From: Litsea cubeba | Lineage: Eukaryota > Streptophyta > Magnoliopsida > Laurales > Lauraceae | DNA length: 64,000 nucleotides | NCBI GenBank assembly: GCA_012931725.1 | Contig: CM022946.1 | Location: 52,097,961-52,161,960, forward strand | Direction: 5' to 3' | Shown: positions 23,517-36,000 of the stretch, one piece after another | Numbering within the stretch: the first letter of the stretch is position 1 | Layout: each line of letters starts with the position of its first letter | Position numbers and translations under genes: made by a program | Notes under the pieces: model-generated | Seen by the model: only the letters and a program-made list of their open reading frames with translations | The model's database searches: none | Told to the model about the DNA's origin: nothing

Positions 23517-26500
23517 GCTCACATTATCCAGACTCAGTTTGGGCGGATGATATTAATGACATGCATTCACTCGCTGATTTTTCTCTTTTTTGGTTCTCTT
23601 ATTTTTTGGAATATTGAGAAATGAGCAGTTGTTGTCCATTCTTTTGCTGAAGTTGAAATCGCGCCTTAGCTAATAGTCATACTACTTTTGAGATCATATT
23701 ACTTTTATGGCTACTTGGAGATCTAGGGGTTTATTTGTGATGTCCCGCCCCTCTTTACTGTGGTGACAAGAATGCTTTTCATATGGCTCAAAATGATGTA
23801 TTCATGAATCAAATGAAGCACACTGAGATGGATCGGATTTCGATTGATAGCATCCTCGCTGGGGCACTCTCAACTTCGCTGCGTCATTGCTTAACAAACT
23901 CTCAGCGAGTTATCTGTTTCTACGTTTATGGACATTGGACAATCTCTTGATTCTCTCTTTCACGCGTCCTAAGTTTCACTAGGGAGGAAAGATAGAAGAT
24001 GGAGGGAGAGGGGGTGGGGGGCTTTTATAAAATAAGAAACAATTATCTCCACTTGTACCTTAGGACTAATTCGTAGTCTAGCGGCTTGCTATATTTGACA
24101 ATATTCTTCGTAATCCTATGCATACCTTATTTGTATTTTGTATATTTCAATACTCTATAAGAAGGGAGAACATCTGGTCATGTTGACAGATGCTATTTGA
24201 ATCAATACTCATTGTTTTGGTGTAAGGTTTCAAGGTGGCCATGCAACAAATATAAATATTGAGGGGAGAATATTTTGCTTATCTAAGTTTTTTATTTTTT
24301 ATTAAGTTAAATATTTGAGAGTGCGGTGTTATAGTTTGAAAGATACCAACATTTCTTGGGTACATTTTAATAGCAGCAAAATGCATTTCAACCACACAGA
24401 ACATATTGATCTTATGATATTCATTTGTAGAGCAGGATATCTAGGATAAATTGAAGTTCTAGATGATTTGATGTGCTCCTTTCTTTCAGGTTTCCAGAGA
24501 AAATTGGAGGAGACCTGCCAGGTGTTCACTATATCCGGGATGTTGCAGATGCTGATTCCTTAATATCTTCACTGGTACATGATGTTTCCTAATGTTTTCT
24601 TGTGTCAGGGTTACATCCTGTGGAAATGAACTTGTATCTTTTAAATTCTTTAATTGATAATATAAAAATAGCTGGTTATTAAATTCCTTCAATTTACATC
24701 AGTGATAAATTTGCTGGAAGTCCTGGCTATCTTGAAATCTCAGTTTTCTTTGAGTACATTTAGGATAAGTAAACTTAGTTTTGTTTTGAGGTGTGCTTCA
24801 ATCTTAGCCTCTGATTGCTTTTTCATGTGGAACACCATTGCTGTTGCCCCTTGGCAAGAATTGTTCGTGACATTTTCTTATTACTTTTGCATGTCTTTTT
24901 TATGTGCATTATACTTTTCTGACGTCTTATGTTTGTGCTTGAGTATTTCATAATGCTTGATGTCGTTGTTATCTCTGTATATATACTTCCTCAAGCGTGT
25001 AGAAAATAAGCACGAGACCTGTTTCTGTTGATTTTATTCTGAATCTTTTGCACCGTGAAAAAGGTATAGCAAAGGACTTGGTTCTTAGAAAAGAAGAAAA
25101 AAAATCTATTAATTGGCAATCACATAACCAATTAAATTTGGGTCATCCACTCCCGCATCAGAAACAAACTATGAGATGTAAGTGGGTGTTTACGTTGAAA
25201 TATAATTCAGATAAATCAATTTAGAGATACAAAGCGAGGCTTGTTGCAAAAGGGTTCACAAAAGCTCATGGAATTGATTACTTTGAGACCTTCTCTCTAG
25301 TCGTTTTGTTGAATTCTATTAAGTATACTATCATCAGTATTGGGTTTTTCTTGGCCATTATATCAAATGAATGTGAAATGGAGACTTATTGGAAGAAGTA
25401 TAATTGGATTTACCACTGGGGCTTCATAGTAAAAGGATAGAAGGAAAAGTGTTTTGACTCAAGAATTCTTTGTATGGGCTAAATCAATTATCTTGGGCAT
25501 TATTTGACAGGTTTAATGAGATAATGTTTACATATGGATACAAGAGATGTCATTTAGGTCATACTGTGTTTGTGAAAAGTAAAAATATTATAGTGGTAAT
25601 GCTAATTGTGTCGATGATAGTGTAGTCACTGTCAATGATGATGAAGAAATTACGAATCTGAAGACCTATCTGGTAACTAGGTTTGAAATCAAGAACCTTG
25701 GAACATTAAAACACTTTCTAGGGATTGAAGTTGCCAGACCCAAGGAAGGCATTGTCATCTCTCAATGTAAGTATACATTGGATCTCCTAAGAAAAAAAAG
25801 GAAAGTAGCAGCCAAATTGGTTGAAACTTCAGTTGAGCAAGATCATGGTCTACACCCCCAAAGGCGAGGAGCTACTTCATGATTAGAGACTAGTGGGAAT
25901 GCTAATTGAAAGCTTAGTAAGCCAATTCCGCATGCTCTTGGGACTGATCATTTGGCCGTAGTTCATAGACTTCTCAGTCATTTAAAAGGAGCACTATGGT
26001 AATGTGTATACTAATGCTGATTGGGCAAGATCCAAAACAAATGAAAGGTATACTTGTACCATGTTCGGTGGAAATCTGGTTTCGTGGAAAAGTAAAAAAC
26101 CTATGATACTCGGATACTTGTACAACCCCCATGTATTCGTACGGGACCGATATGACACTTGTATGGTACCTGATACTGCACCGATACTTCTAGAGAATAA
26201 GTTTTAACATATCCTACTTATAAAGTCCTTTATTTCATATAGTTCTTTTAATATTTTTACTTCTCACCATAAAAAAATGCTACAAAGGGACGAAAATAAT
26301 GATAATTTCATTGAATCAAAAGTGATCTACAGAAAAAAATTAGAATATCTGTGTCCTAGGTTTCAAAAGTGAGGACTCGTATGCCCGATCCCCATATCAG
26401 TGTATCTGTATCCATATCTGTATCCGGACATCATGGGTAAAAACAAGTATTAGTTGCAAAATCACGTTCTGAAGCCTAATAGCAGGCCATGACTCATGGG

Positions 26501-27015
26501 TGTTGAGTTGCTATGGCTGAGGATATTGTTAGATTAATTGGGTTTCAAGTAACATGGACCCATGACTCTGCTTTATGACAAAATCACGTTCTGAAGCCTA
26601 ATAGAAGGCCATGACTCATGGGTGTTGAGTTGCTATGGCTGAGGATATTGTTAGATTAATTGGGTTTCAAGTAACATGGACCCATGACTCTGCTTTATGA
26701 CAGTGGTTCAAAATAAAGCTTTGCTAAGAATCCTGTGTATCATGAGCGAACAAAGCATGTGGGAGTTGACTGCCACTTCATCAGAGAAGAAAAATGAAAT
26801 AAATGATGTGGAGCTAGCTTACACAAGCATAGATGATCAGATTGCAGATTTCCTCACAAGCAGAGACTAGAAACTAATTGAATTATGTTTTGTTCAAGCT
26901 GGCATACTGAATATATATGCACCAGCATAAGGGGGAGTGTTATGAGATAGAGTAGGACTTATTTATAAACAATAAACTTCAATGGCTTGCATGTAATTAA
27001 TTTGAGAAATCTCTA

Positions 27016-27047
<32 letters not shown>

Positions 27048-30000
27048 TTTGTGTGAAGGTTAATAATCCATATCTTGTTGTGGTCTTCCAACTCCAAGGA
27101 CTACATACCATTCGCACCCCATTCTTCTTCTTTCTCTTGGTTTCTCTTATTTTCTACTCTAGGGCTTTTTTTTTCTGACCCCTCGTGGAAGATTTCTATA
27201 GATTAAGTCCCTATTTGGCATCTCTATTTTTTGCCTCTAATTCTCTAAAGCAGATAGAGGTTTTGAAATTAGAGGTGTTTGGCAGTGATTTGTAGCCTCT
27301 GCCCACTCTAGAGTAGTAGAGGCAAAGCCTCTAAAAAGGAAATGCCCCAAATCTGGGCATGTGGAAATAAGAGGCAATGCCTCTTGAAAAAGTAGAGGCG
27401 GAGCCCAATTTTGATGACAAAATTGCCCAAATCAGATTCTATCAATTTGGTGTTCAGACAAGTTGTTGTTGAATGGGTCTATGTTGAATGTGAACTTGAG
27501 GGCTAATGTTGCATGTGTTCTTGAATAATTTATGAAAGTGGAAAATGTACATAAGTTCCTTTTTTACATAATGACAAACTACCCCTCTAAAAAGAGGCAA
27601 ATAGAGGGCATACCAATCGGTCTATTTAAAGTAGATCCATTCATTACCAAACAATTATTTTGATGCTAGTCTCTTTTTTGTATGACTCTTGTTTTAATGG
27701 CTCTATTTTGAATAGTCTGTTAGGAAAAGAGTAGAGATGCCAAAAAAGGCCTAAGTTATCCAACTTTTCTCTCTTTTGGTATGAAGAAGAATCTCCAAGG
27801 ATTTCCTACCGTTACTCATTGGAGATATATGCATTACATGAACTGACTTCCACTATTTCCGGATCTTGAAAACAAGAACATACTGATTTTATCTGATGGC
27901 TAGGATTTCTGCTTTATTCGAGTCTCCAATTTCCAGTGGGCCCAAAGAGGACACGACAACCTCACCAAGATGGTTGTTAATGGTTCATCAAATCCCCATG
28001 AGCCTGGGTTCCCTCTCTAGGCTTCCATTTATATCCAACTTATAACTAGGATCGTTTTAGAAATCTGATTTGAGGGCCGGTGTGATGACAGACCATTGAT
28101 TTCAGCTTGCCAATCTTTACACAAATCTGTTGTTGAGATGTCATGAAACTTGTTGGCTTGAAGAACCCATTCAGTGACTGCCACTTTAATAAACTGCAAT
28201 TTATAGTTATAGGTTATACTATATGATGCTTGTTGTAACAGGATTTCTGTTTATTTAGGAAAAAGCACGGAAGGTGGTTGTTATTGGCGGTGGCTATATT
28301 GGAATGGAGGTTGCTGCAGCGACTGTTGGCTGGAAACTTGATACAACGGTATGCCTACAATTTTATTTTTGTATGTTAGTGTTGTTTGTGATACAGTGGA
28401 AACTGACAGTGTCCAAATGGTATTTGTTGCACGGAGGTTTACATTTGTATCAATTGTCATTGTTTTGGAATGTGTATATCACCAAAATACAGTCTTAACC
28501 ATAGTTTATTGTTATATCCACAATAAAATATACATGCCTTGGAAATTGTTGTGACCTGACTTTTGTAGACCAGTTCTCTTTGATGTACAACTTCTGTATT
28601 ATTACCAGCAAATGTAATATCGTCACCACATTCATCACAACTTGAAAATTTTATCACAAGTGGACTATATTTTATTATTATAATTCTTTATTGCTATTTT
28701 AGCATTGGAAAGCTGGCGAATTGAAATTTAAGTGTGGGGCACATTCCAAAGCTGGATAACATCATAAAATCTTGGTTTCTTCATACAAAACATTTATGTT
28801 GCTTGTGTACTAGCAGGATGGTGGTGATTCTGAATTTCTTTTATTTATATTTTTTTATTGGTGTTTTGAATGTTTTCATTATTCTTCTTCTTCCTTTTTT
28901 TGGTTCCTTCAATTCTGACATGAAGCAGCACAGTTGGAAGGTGCTCATCGTCACAAATTTTGTGTGCTACCTTAGAAAAAATCTGTTTTATAAAAAAATC
29001 ACAAAACTTGGGCAAGTCGTGTTAACCTATTAGTAGATGCTTTTGACTTAGAATGGTTCAACATTAAACAGATCATATTTCCAGAGGATCATCTAATGCC
29101 AAGATTGTTTACTCCTTCCCTAGCTAAGAGGTATGAAGGACTCTACCAAGAAAATGGTGTAAAATTCTTGAAGGTGTGTTACTTATTTCATATAACATTT
29201 TTGGTATTTTGTTTGTTGTCAATATGGCATATGGTCTAAAATGGTGACTGTCTCTTTAATTTTGCCATCTTCATTTAGGGTGCTTGCATTGACAAACTGG
29301 AAGCTGGTTCTGATGGGCGGGTGGCTGCAGTTAGGCTTGCAAATGGATCTAGTGTAGAAGCTGACACGGTATGTTTGTTGATGTTTGTCATTCAGAGTTT
29401 GTGGATGAGTTTTTCCAAACAGAGCCATAGAAGCTTTTAATTGTTACATGATTTAAAACAATGACCAATTTGTAATGCTTTTGTTCTTTACATACCGTTT
29501 TTTTTTTTTTTTTTTTTTTTGCGGCCACTTTGTTATTTGGTCACAAGGGTTTTAAAATCTTGTTTTCAACCAATTATACGGTCTTTATTTGGAACATCCT
29601 AAAAATCATCAATATGGAAGATTAGGTAAAATATTGGGCTGTTGCACTGCTGTAATTCTCCTATTGTTCATGAAAAGCTGACTGTTATAATTGTTACATC
29701 GTTATGCAACACATTATATTGCTTTTTTGGATGCAAATTTGCAATGACTGATACCATGTGTTAAAGCCACGACGGCGAATGTACTAAATATTCATTGACA
29801 AAATTTGCACTGGCACTTAATGCAATGGTAACATCAAGCTCTTCTATATTTCATTTTGTACTAGATATCCAAATCGCATTAGTTAATTTCCGTAGATATG
29901 GTGAGCTTTCTAGATGTTCAAATGTACCCTACGTTCTTGCTAGCCAACGATGGAGTTGTTTTATTTTTTATTTTTTCCTTTTTCCCCTTTTGTGGAGATT

Positions 30001-33000
30001 ATTTTACCCTCATTGACTCAATTGGGAGTGATGGTGGATTCTATGGTAGGACTGATTACTTGCAAGCAATTTCTCATTCGGTTGTTTGTTTGTCATTGTC
30101 AATTTCATGGCATGAATTGTGAAGGCGGCACCACACAATGAAGCTCTGGGACAGAAAAGTAGAAAAATGCTTTTGCAGTAATTTAGTATTTTGTAGAACT
30201 TGTTTGGGTTTGCATCAAGGAAGTCCACTATAGAAGCCATTTTTCTTTTAAGGCAACTCGTGGAAAAGTTTAGGGATGACAAAAAAATTTACAAGGTCTT
30301 TATTGAACTAAATAAGGTGTGACAGAATGTCGAGGCAGTTAATTTGAAAGACATCAATGAGAAAAGACATCCATAACAGGTATAGCGGTATTCTAATTGT
30401 ACAAGACATGTATTTAGGGAAGTTAATAGTGTGAGAATGGTTTGTGGCTCCACTTTGACCCCATATTTATTTGCCTTAATTATTGGCAAAATAACTATTG
30501 AACAAGATGGAGTTACATGGGTCAGGAAAATCTAACTTGCATTTAAACGGGTCGTATTAGGGTTGTCCCGCATAACCTGACTCATTAGGATAATGCCTAA
30601 AAACCTCTCTTAAACCAGTAGCTATTGCTGGGGTGTTTCAGTAATTTAATTTCTTCCACAAACTCAAATCCAAAAACTCGTCCTTTTCAAACCGTTGAAG
30701 CCTTTCAGGTTTTCTTCTTGCTTTCTTTCCTTTTCGTTGGAGGTGGTAGAATGCTATTTCAAGGCAGAAAATAATTAGTTCCTCAATGCCTTTCCCAACA
30801 CTTGCTACAGCCATAAAAGGGATTCTTTTCCAAGAACTCATTATCAGTTCCACTTATGCATTCTACAAGATTGGTTCAAGAGCTCGACAGACAAGAGAAA
30901 GCATGATTTGTAACAAGAGCTATTGATCTAAGTCCTCCTTGAAAAGAAAAAAATCACCTCCAAACCATCTCTGAAAAGAACTGTATCCCTTCCTGTCTAT
31001 CCATTTGTTGTTCTTGCACATCTCTGCAAAATCCATAAAACCCTAATTGTTCGCACTCTCCCATGTCAGATCCTCTTTGTAACATCGATGCTTGATTCCT
31101 CTCCATTCTCTAAAAGTACTCATAGAAACCAGTAAAATTTCTCTTCATATCTACTCAGCCCCTTTTTGTCATTTTTTTTTTCTGTTTTCTGCCTTAAAAA
31201 ACTTTTAATGTTATGAAAAAAAATCTCACCAAGTGCTCAATCTTCTCACATTCCCCCATATACTTCTCCTTCTTCTTCGGGTTGCGCCGGTCAGGTTAGG
31301 TTGATTCATTCTTGGATATGGGTTGAGGTTTATTCAGCTGTTTTAAAAATGGGTTGGATGCGGATTGGATTTTAACCTGAAGGCACCGTTGGTGATGCAG
31401 GCCTGACCCATGGTCGGCCCGCTAATTGGGTCTAATACACGGGCCCTATAGGATAACCATCTAGTTAGAACTTAGAAGTTTTAATTACTTAAGATTCTTA
31501 TTTAGAGAGTTGTGATTTATTTTGAAGTCATTAAAATTAGGAGTTTTATTTTATTTGGATTGCAAGCAAGTTTAGTTTCCTTTATTATTAGGAAAGTAGA
31601 GTCCTATTAGAAAAGGGGATGTCCAACCCTTCCTATAAATATGTAATCCCTCCATTAGGAGAGCATTATTATTCAATAAAGATTGGTATGTTTGGTTTGA
31701 CTGTGAGTTTTTCTATTCGATGGAAGAGCACTCGTAAGTGTTGAGTTTTGAGAGGAATTCGGCCAATTCCCATCTGCGGAGTTGGTCCTCACTGAAATCG
31801 CAGGATTCAGCGAGCTCTCTCGTAGAGTTTGTCTACTCCCGTTCCATCACCACTTGTGGATCCAAGGTTGCGTCAGTTGGTCAACCCAATTCGTTGCCAC
31901 CCCTATAGCCGAGTGAATGAGAACCAGATACAATCACCTATTATTACTTGAACTCATTCTAAATAATTAAAATAGATGTGGCTTAAATTCATAGGACATA
32001 GTTTTCTTGTTCTAAGCTTTTTAATCATTTTTTTCATTGCTTTTTTGTTTTGAGGGCTCAAGGATGTGACTCGTGTAAAAGATAACTCATGAAATAAAAA
32101 GGCCCATGTACACTAATCTAGGCCCATCTAGGCCCATGTAGAATATCCCACGTGTGGGATTGGGTTAAGCATTATACAACTTTTTTTGTGGATATACTTC
32201 TATGTATAGAGATTAGAATTCTTTTATTCTTTGATTCTGATTGTAATTAGATTGTAATTACTGCTGATTGATAGCATGTGATTAGGGTAAATATCATTAT
32301 AAAAGATGGTTGGTCGATCCTCAATGGACAGACAACTATTATCTCCAAACCCTGTCTCCGTCTCTTCCTCTCTTCATGCTCTTTTATAAAATAACAAGGT
32401 ATCAAAGCTCAAGGGTCTGAGAGTTGGTTTTTTATTAGCCTAAGAGACTTTCCAACCATCTTCAAATGCTTTTCTACTGGTGTATTTTCATCTCGTGCCT
32501 TTTCTCGGCTGATACGTGCTTGGAGTTCATCTGATCAACGTGGCCCACCTCTGATCAATCTCTGGCTACCAGTAACCACTCTCATGATGACCGACTACCC
32601 TTCAAGAGTATTTTGGGGATTTTTTTGGATTTTTTCGTCAACAGTTACGGTACTGTTCTACCACTTCTTCATAAGACAAGTTTGGGTCCTTTTTCTCAAA
32701 AGGTTTTCTTCACAACGGTACAGATTTGTGGATCTGTTTCCAAATCTCATCAAACTTGGCCTAGAGGTCATATAATTGATCTATTCTAAGATGATAAATC
32801 CTGATCTGTGATTGGACCTCTTTGTGGGGCCCACAGACAACTTCTGCCTTGAAAATTCTGGTCGTCTGGCACTCGTTTTGCAGTATTTGGGACTGGGTTA
32901 TTTTCTTCTGGATGCATATCTCAGCCATCAAAACTGCATCCTTCATGCTTGGTTAGTACAATCATCTCAGATTACATCTTTTTATCAATTGTCATTGATA

Positions 33001-36000
33001 ATTTCTCTACTGCTGGACTGTTTGAGATTCATAAGGAACTGGCTGATGTGAGTCTCCTCTTGTAATTTAAGAGCTTCAAACACAAATCACGAAGAGACAG
33101 TTTGAATAATCACAGCATCCCTCTCAGTCCATAGGGTGAGAAATCCATTGAAGTATGCCTGCACAGATTTATCGCCTTGACTGAATTTAGCAATTTCACT
33201 ATCTAATTGAAATTTGCGGGCTTTATTAGTTTGATGATAAACTTTCATGAGATGAGCCCACATATCAGCTGTGGCAGTATATGCTTGAAGAGCAATGGCA
33301 AGAGACGGATCAATGGAGTTAAGAATCCAAGTGACTACCTTAGCATTTTCTTTAGACCAGGTGGCTAAGGCTTTTGTGTTAGTAGTACTTGTAGTAGTAG
33401 GTTTAGTTATTGACCCATTAAGATAACCAAAGAGTCCTTGGCCTTCTACAAAATGCTCATTTGCATTCCAAGTTCAAACACCTTTCCCTGATATGGGAAG
33501 CACCTCTTCCGGGGCCGTATCCATGACTCCTGCCCAGATTCAAGAACTAATTCAGAACACGGTGACCTCAGCATACGCATCTATGGGCTTTAATGGTGGT
33601 TGATATCAAACTCATTCTCCTATAGCATTTCCTGCTTTTCATTCTTCAGTCTCTCTGTCTTCATCTATCACCCCATCCACATGGTTTCTAGATTCAGGAG
33701 CATCGAACCACATGACTTCTGTAGAAAGTAGCTTTACAGACTCTCATCCTTATCTTGGCAAAGACGAAATCACCACTGCTAATGGAGACCAATTACTTAT
33801 TTCGGGGATTGGTACCATTACTTTATCCAGTGTCTCTAGCCAGTCCATCAACCTTCCCCATGTCTACTTTGTTCCCAAATTATCAGCCAATTTACTTTCT
33901 GTCGGACAGCTTATTGATGATGGGTACCTAGTTAACTATTCTTCCACTGGTTGTGTCATATAGGGGCGGCAAACTGGGAAGGTGATCGCGACGAGAAGTA
34001 AACATGGTCGCCTGTTTTTGCTGGACATTGGACATCATTCCCTCTTTTCTTCTTCTTCTCTTAATTTCAATAAATTGTGAACTGTGTGGCATAGTCGTCT
34101 TGGACATGTGAATAATGCTTATTTACTTTATTTGTTTAAAATTGGTTGTTTAGAACCTACTATTGATAATAAAATGATGTCCTCTTTACTTCAATCAAAG
34201 TGTGAAACATGTTGCTTGAGTAAGAGTCATATTTTGCCTTTTCCTATTCATCGTTCTCGTGCGTTATCATCTTTTGACATTATTCACACTGATGTTTGGG
34301 GAATTGCACCCACATTGAGTAGGATAGGGTTTAAGTATTATGTGACATTTATTGATGATCATTCTCGTTTCACTTAGATTTATTTCATGCGCTGCAAATA
34401 TGAAGTATTCTCTATTTTCCAAAAGTTTTACAATATGGTTCAAACACAATTTAAGAAAGCAATAAAAATTCTTAGGTCTGACTCCGGTGGAGAATACATG
34501 TCCCATGATTTTTCTGCCTTCCTTTCTGATAAAGGCATTCTTCACCAAAAATCTTGCACACATACTCCACAGCAAAATGGTGTTGCGGAGAGGAAGAACA
34601 GGCATATTCTTGAAACTGTTTGTACTCTCCTACTTGCATCCTTAGTTCCTCCCAATTTTTGGTGTGATGCTGCAAAGACTTCTATATATCTCCTCAATCG
34701 TCATCCTAACTTTGTTCTAGGAAAGACTACTCCTTATGAAGCTCTCTTTGGTCATGCCCCTGACTATTCTCACTTACGTGTTTTTGGTTGCTTGTGCTTT
34801 GTTCATCTTCCACCTACCAAGCGCACTAAGTTGTCACCACAGGCTGCCAAATGCATCTTTCTGGATTATAGTACTGAACACAAGGGATTTATGTGTTATG
34901 ATCAATCCGAAAAACGCATGCGAATATCTCGTAATGTGATCTTCTTGGAACACATTCCTTGCTTTTCTTTGCGTTTGGATAATCATCCTGTTGCTGTCTT
35001 ATCTGCCACAATTTCCTGCGGCAACTTCTCCTCCACCGATTACCAATGTCTATGTCCGGCGTAACACAGTTCTACCTATGGGGCCTCCTTCTCCTGATCC
35101 TCTCCCAATGCCACCTACTTCACCTTCAGGTATTAATACTTCTTCTACTGACAGTGTCCTACCCCTACGACGCTCTAGTCGTCCTTCCGTTGCACCTGAC
35201 AGATATGGCTTTCCTGCTCTTTTTACTTCTTTGGATAGTGCTTCTATACCCACCTCATATTCACAAGCCTCGAAGATTGCATACTGGCAGGATGCTATAT
35301 CTGAGGAGTTGTTTGCTCTTGAAGCAAACAAAACATGGGAATTGGTATCGGCCCCGGTCGACGCATCTGTTATTGTCAGTAAATGGATTTATTCCATCGA
35401 AGTTCACTCTGATGGGAGTCTTGACCGCTACAAAGCCAGATTAGTTGCACAGGGTTATAAGCAGGAATATGGGATTAACTATGAGGAGAACTTCGCACCA
35501 GTGGCTAAAATGACCACTGTTCGCACTCTCCTTTGTGTAGCTACAGCTCGCAACTGGCCCCTTTGGCAAATGAATGTCAAAAATGCCTTTCTTCATGGCG
35601 ACTTACGTGAGACTGTTTATTTAAAGCCACCTCCGGGGTATGCTTGTCCTCCGCAACGTGTTTGTAAATTGAGGAAAGCTCTTTATGGCCTTAAGCAGGC
35701 TCCTCGGGCTTGGTTTGATAAATTTTGGGCAGCCATCCTTCAAACTGGATTTCGCTAGAGTCATTCTGATAGTTCCCTCTTTCTCAGATGGACACCGAAG
35801 GGATACACATTTCTTTTGGTTTATGTTGATGATATGATTATCAGTGGCAATGATGTTGCTGGCATTACTTCTCTCAAACATCATCTCACTCTCCATTTCT
35901 GAATGAAGGATCTTGGTCCTCTTACTTACTTTATGGGGCTTGAGTTTGTTCGGAACAAATATGGCATTCGGGTTCATCAACGAAAGTATGCTACAGATTT

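Larger units (their letters stand above)
25125..27180 (+). mobile_element. Copia-3: decayed Copia 3' half in intron 6
   Basis: Plus strand shows MRCKWVFTLKYNSDKS and RYKARLVAKGFTKAHGIDYF (reverse transcriptase, 25170-25290), VNDDEEITNLKTYLVTRFEI and LGIEVARPKEGIVISQCKYT (25630-25780), YTNADWARSKTNERYT and GGNLVSWKSKK (RNase H, 26005-26100), then NPVYHERTKHVGVDCHFIRE (26732). Dense stops. GGGGGAG at 26931-26937 is a polypurine tract followed by TGTTATGAGATAG, the likely start of a 3' LTR (26938 to roughly 27180). No 5' LTR or gag found. MITE D and a 122-bp tandem duplication sit inside. Confidence 0.8.
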
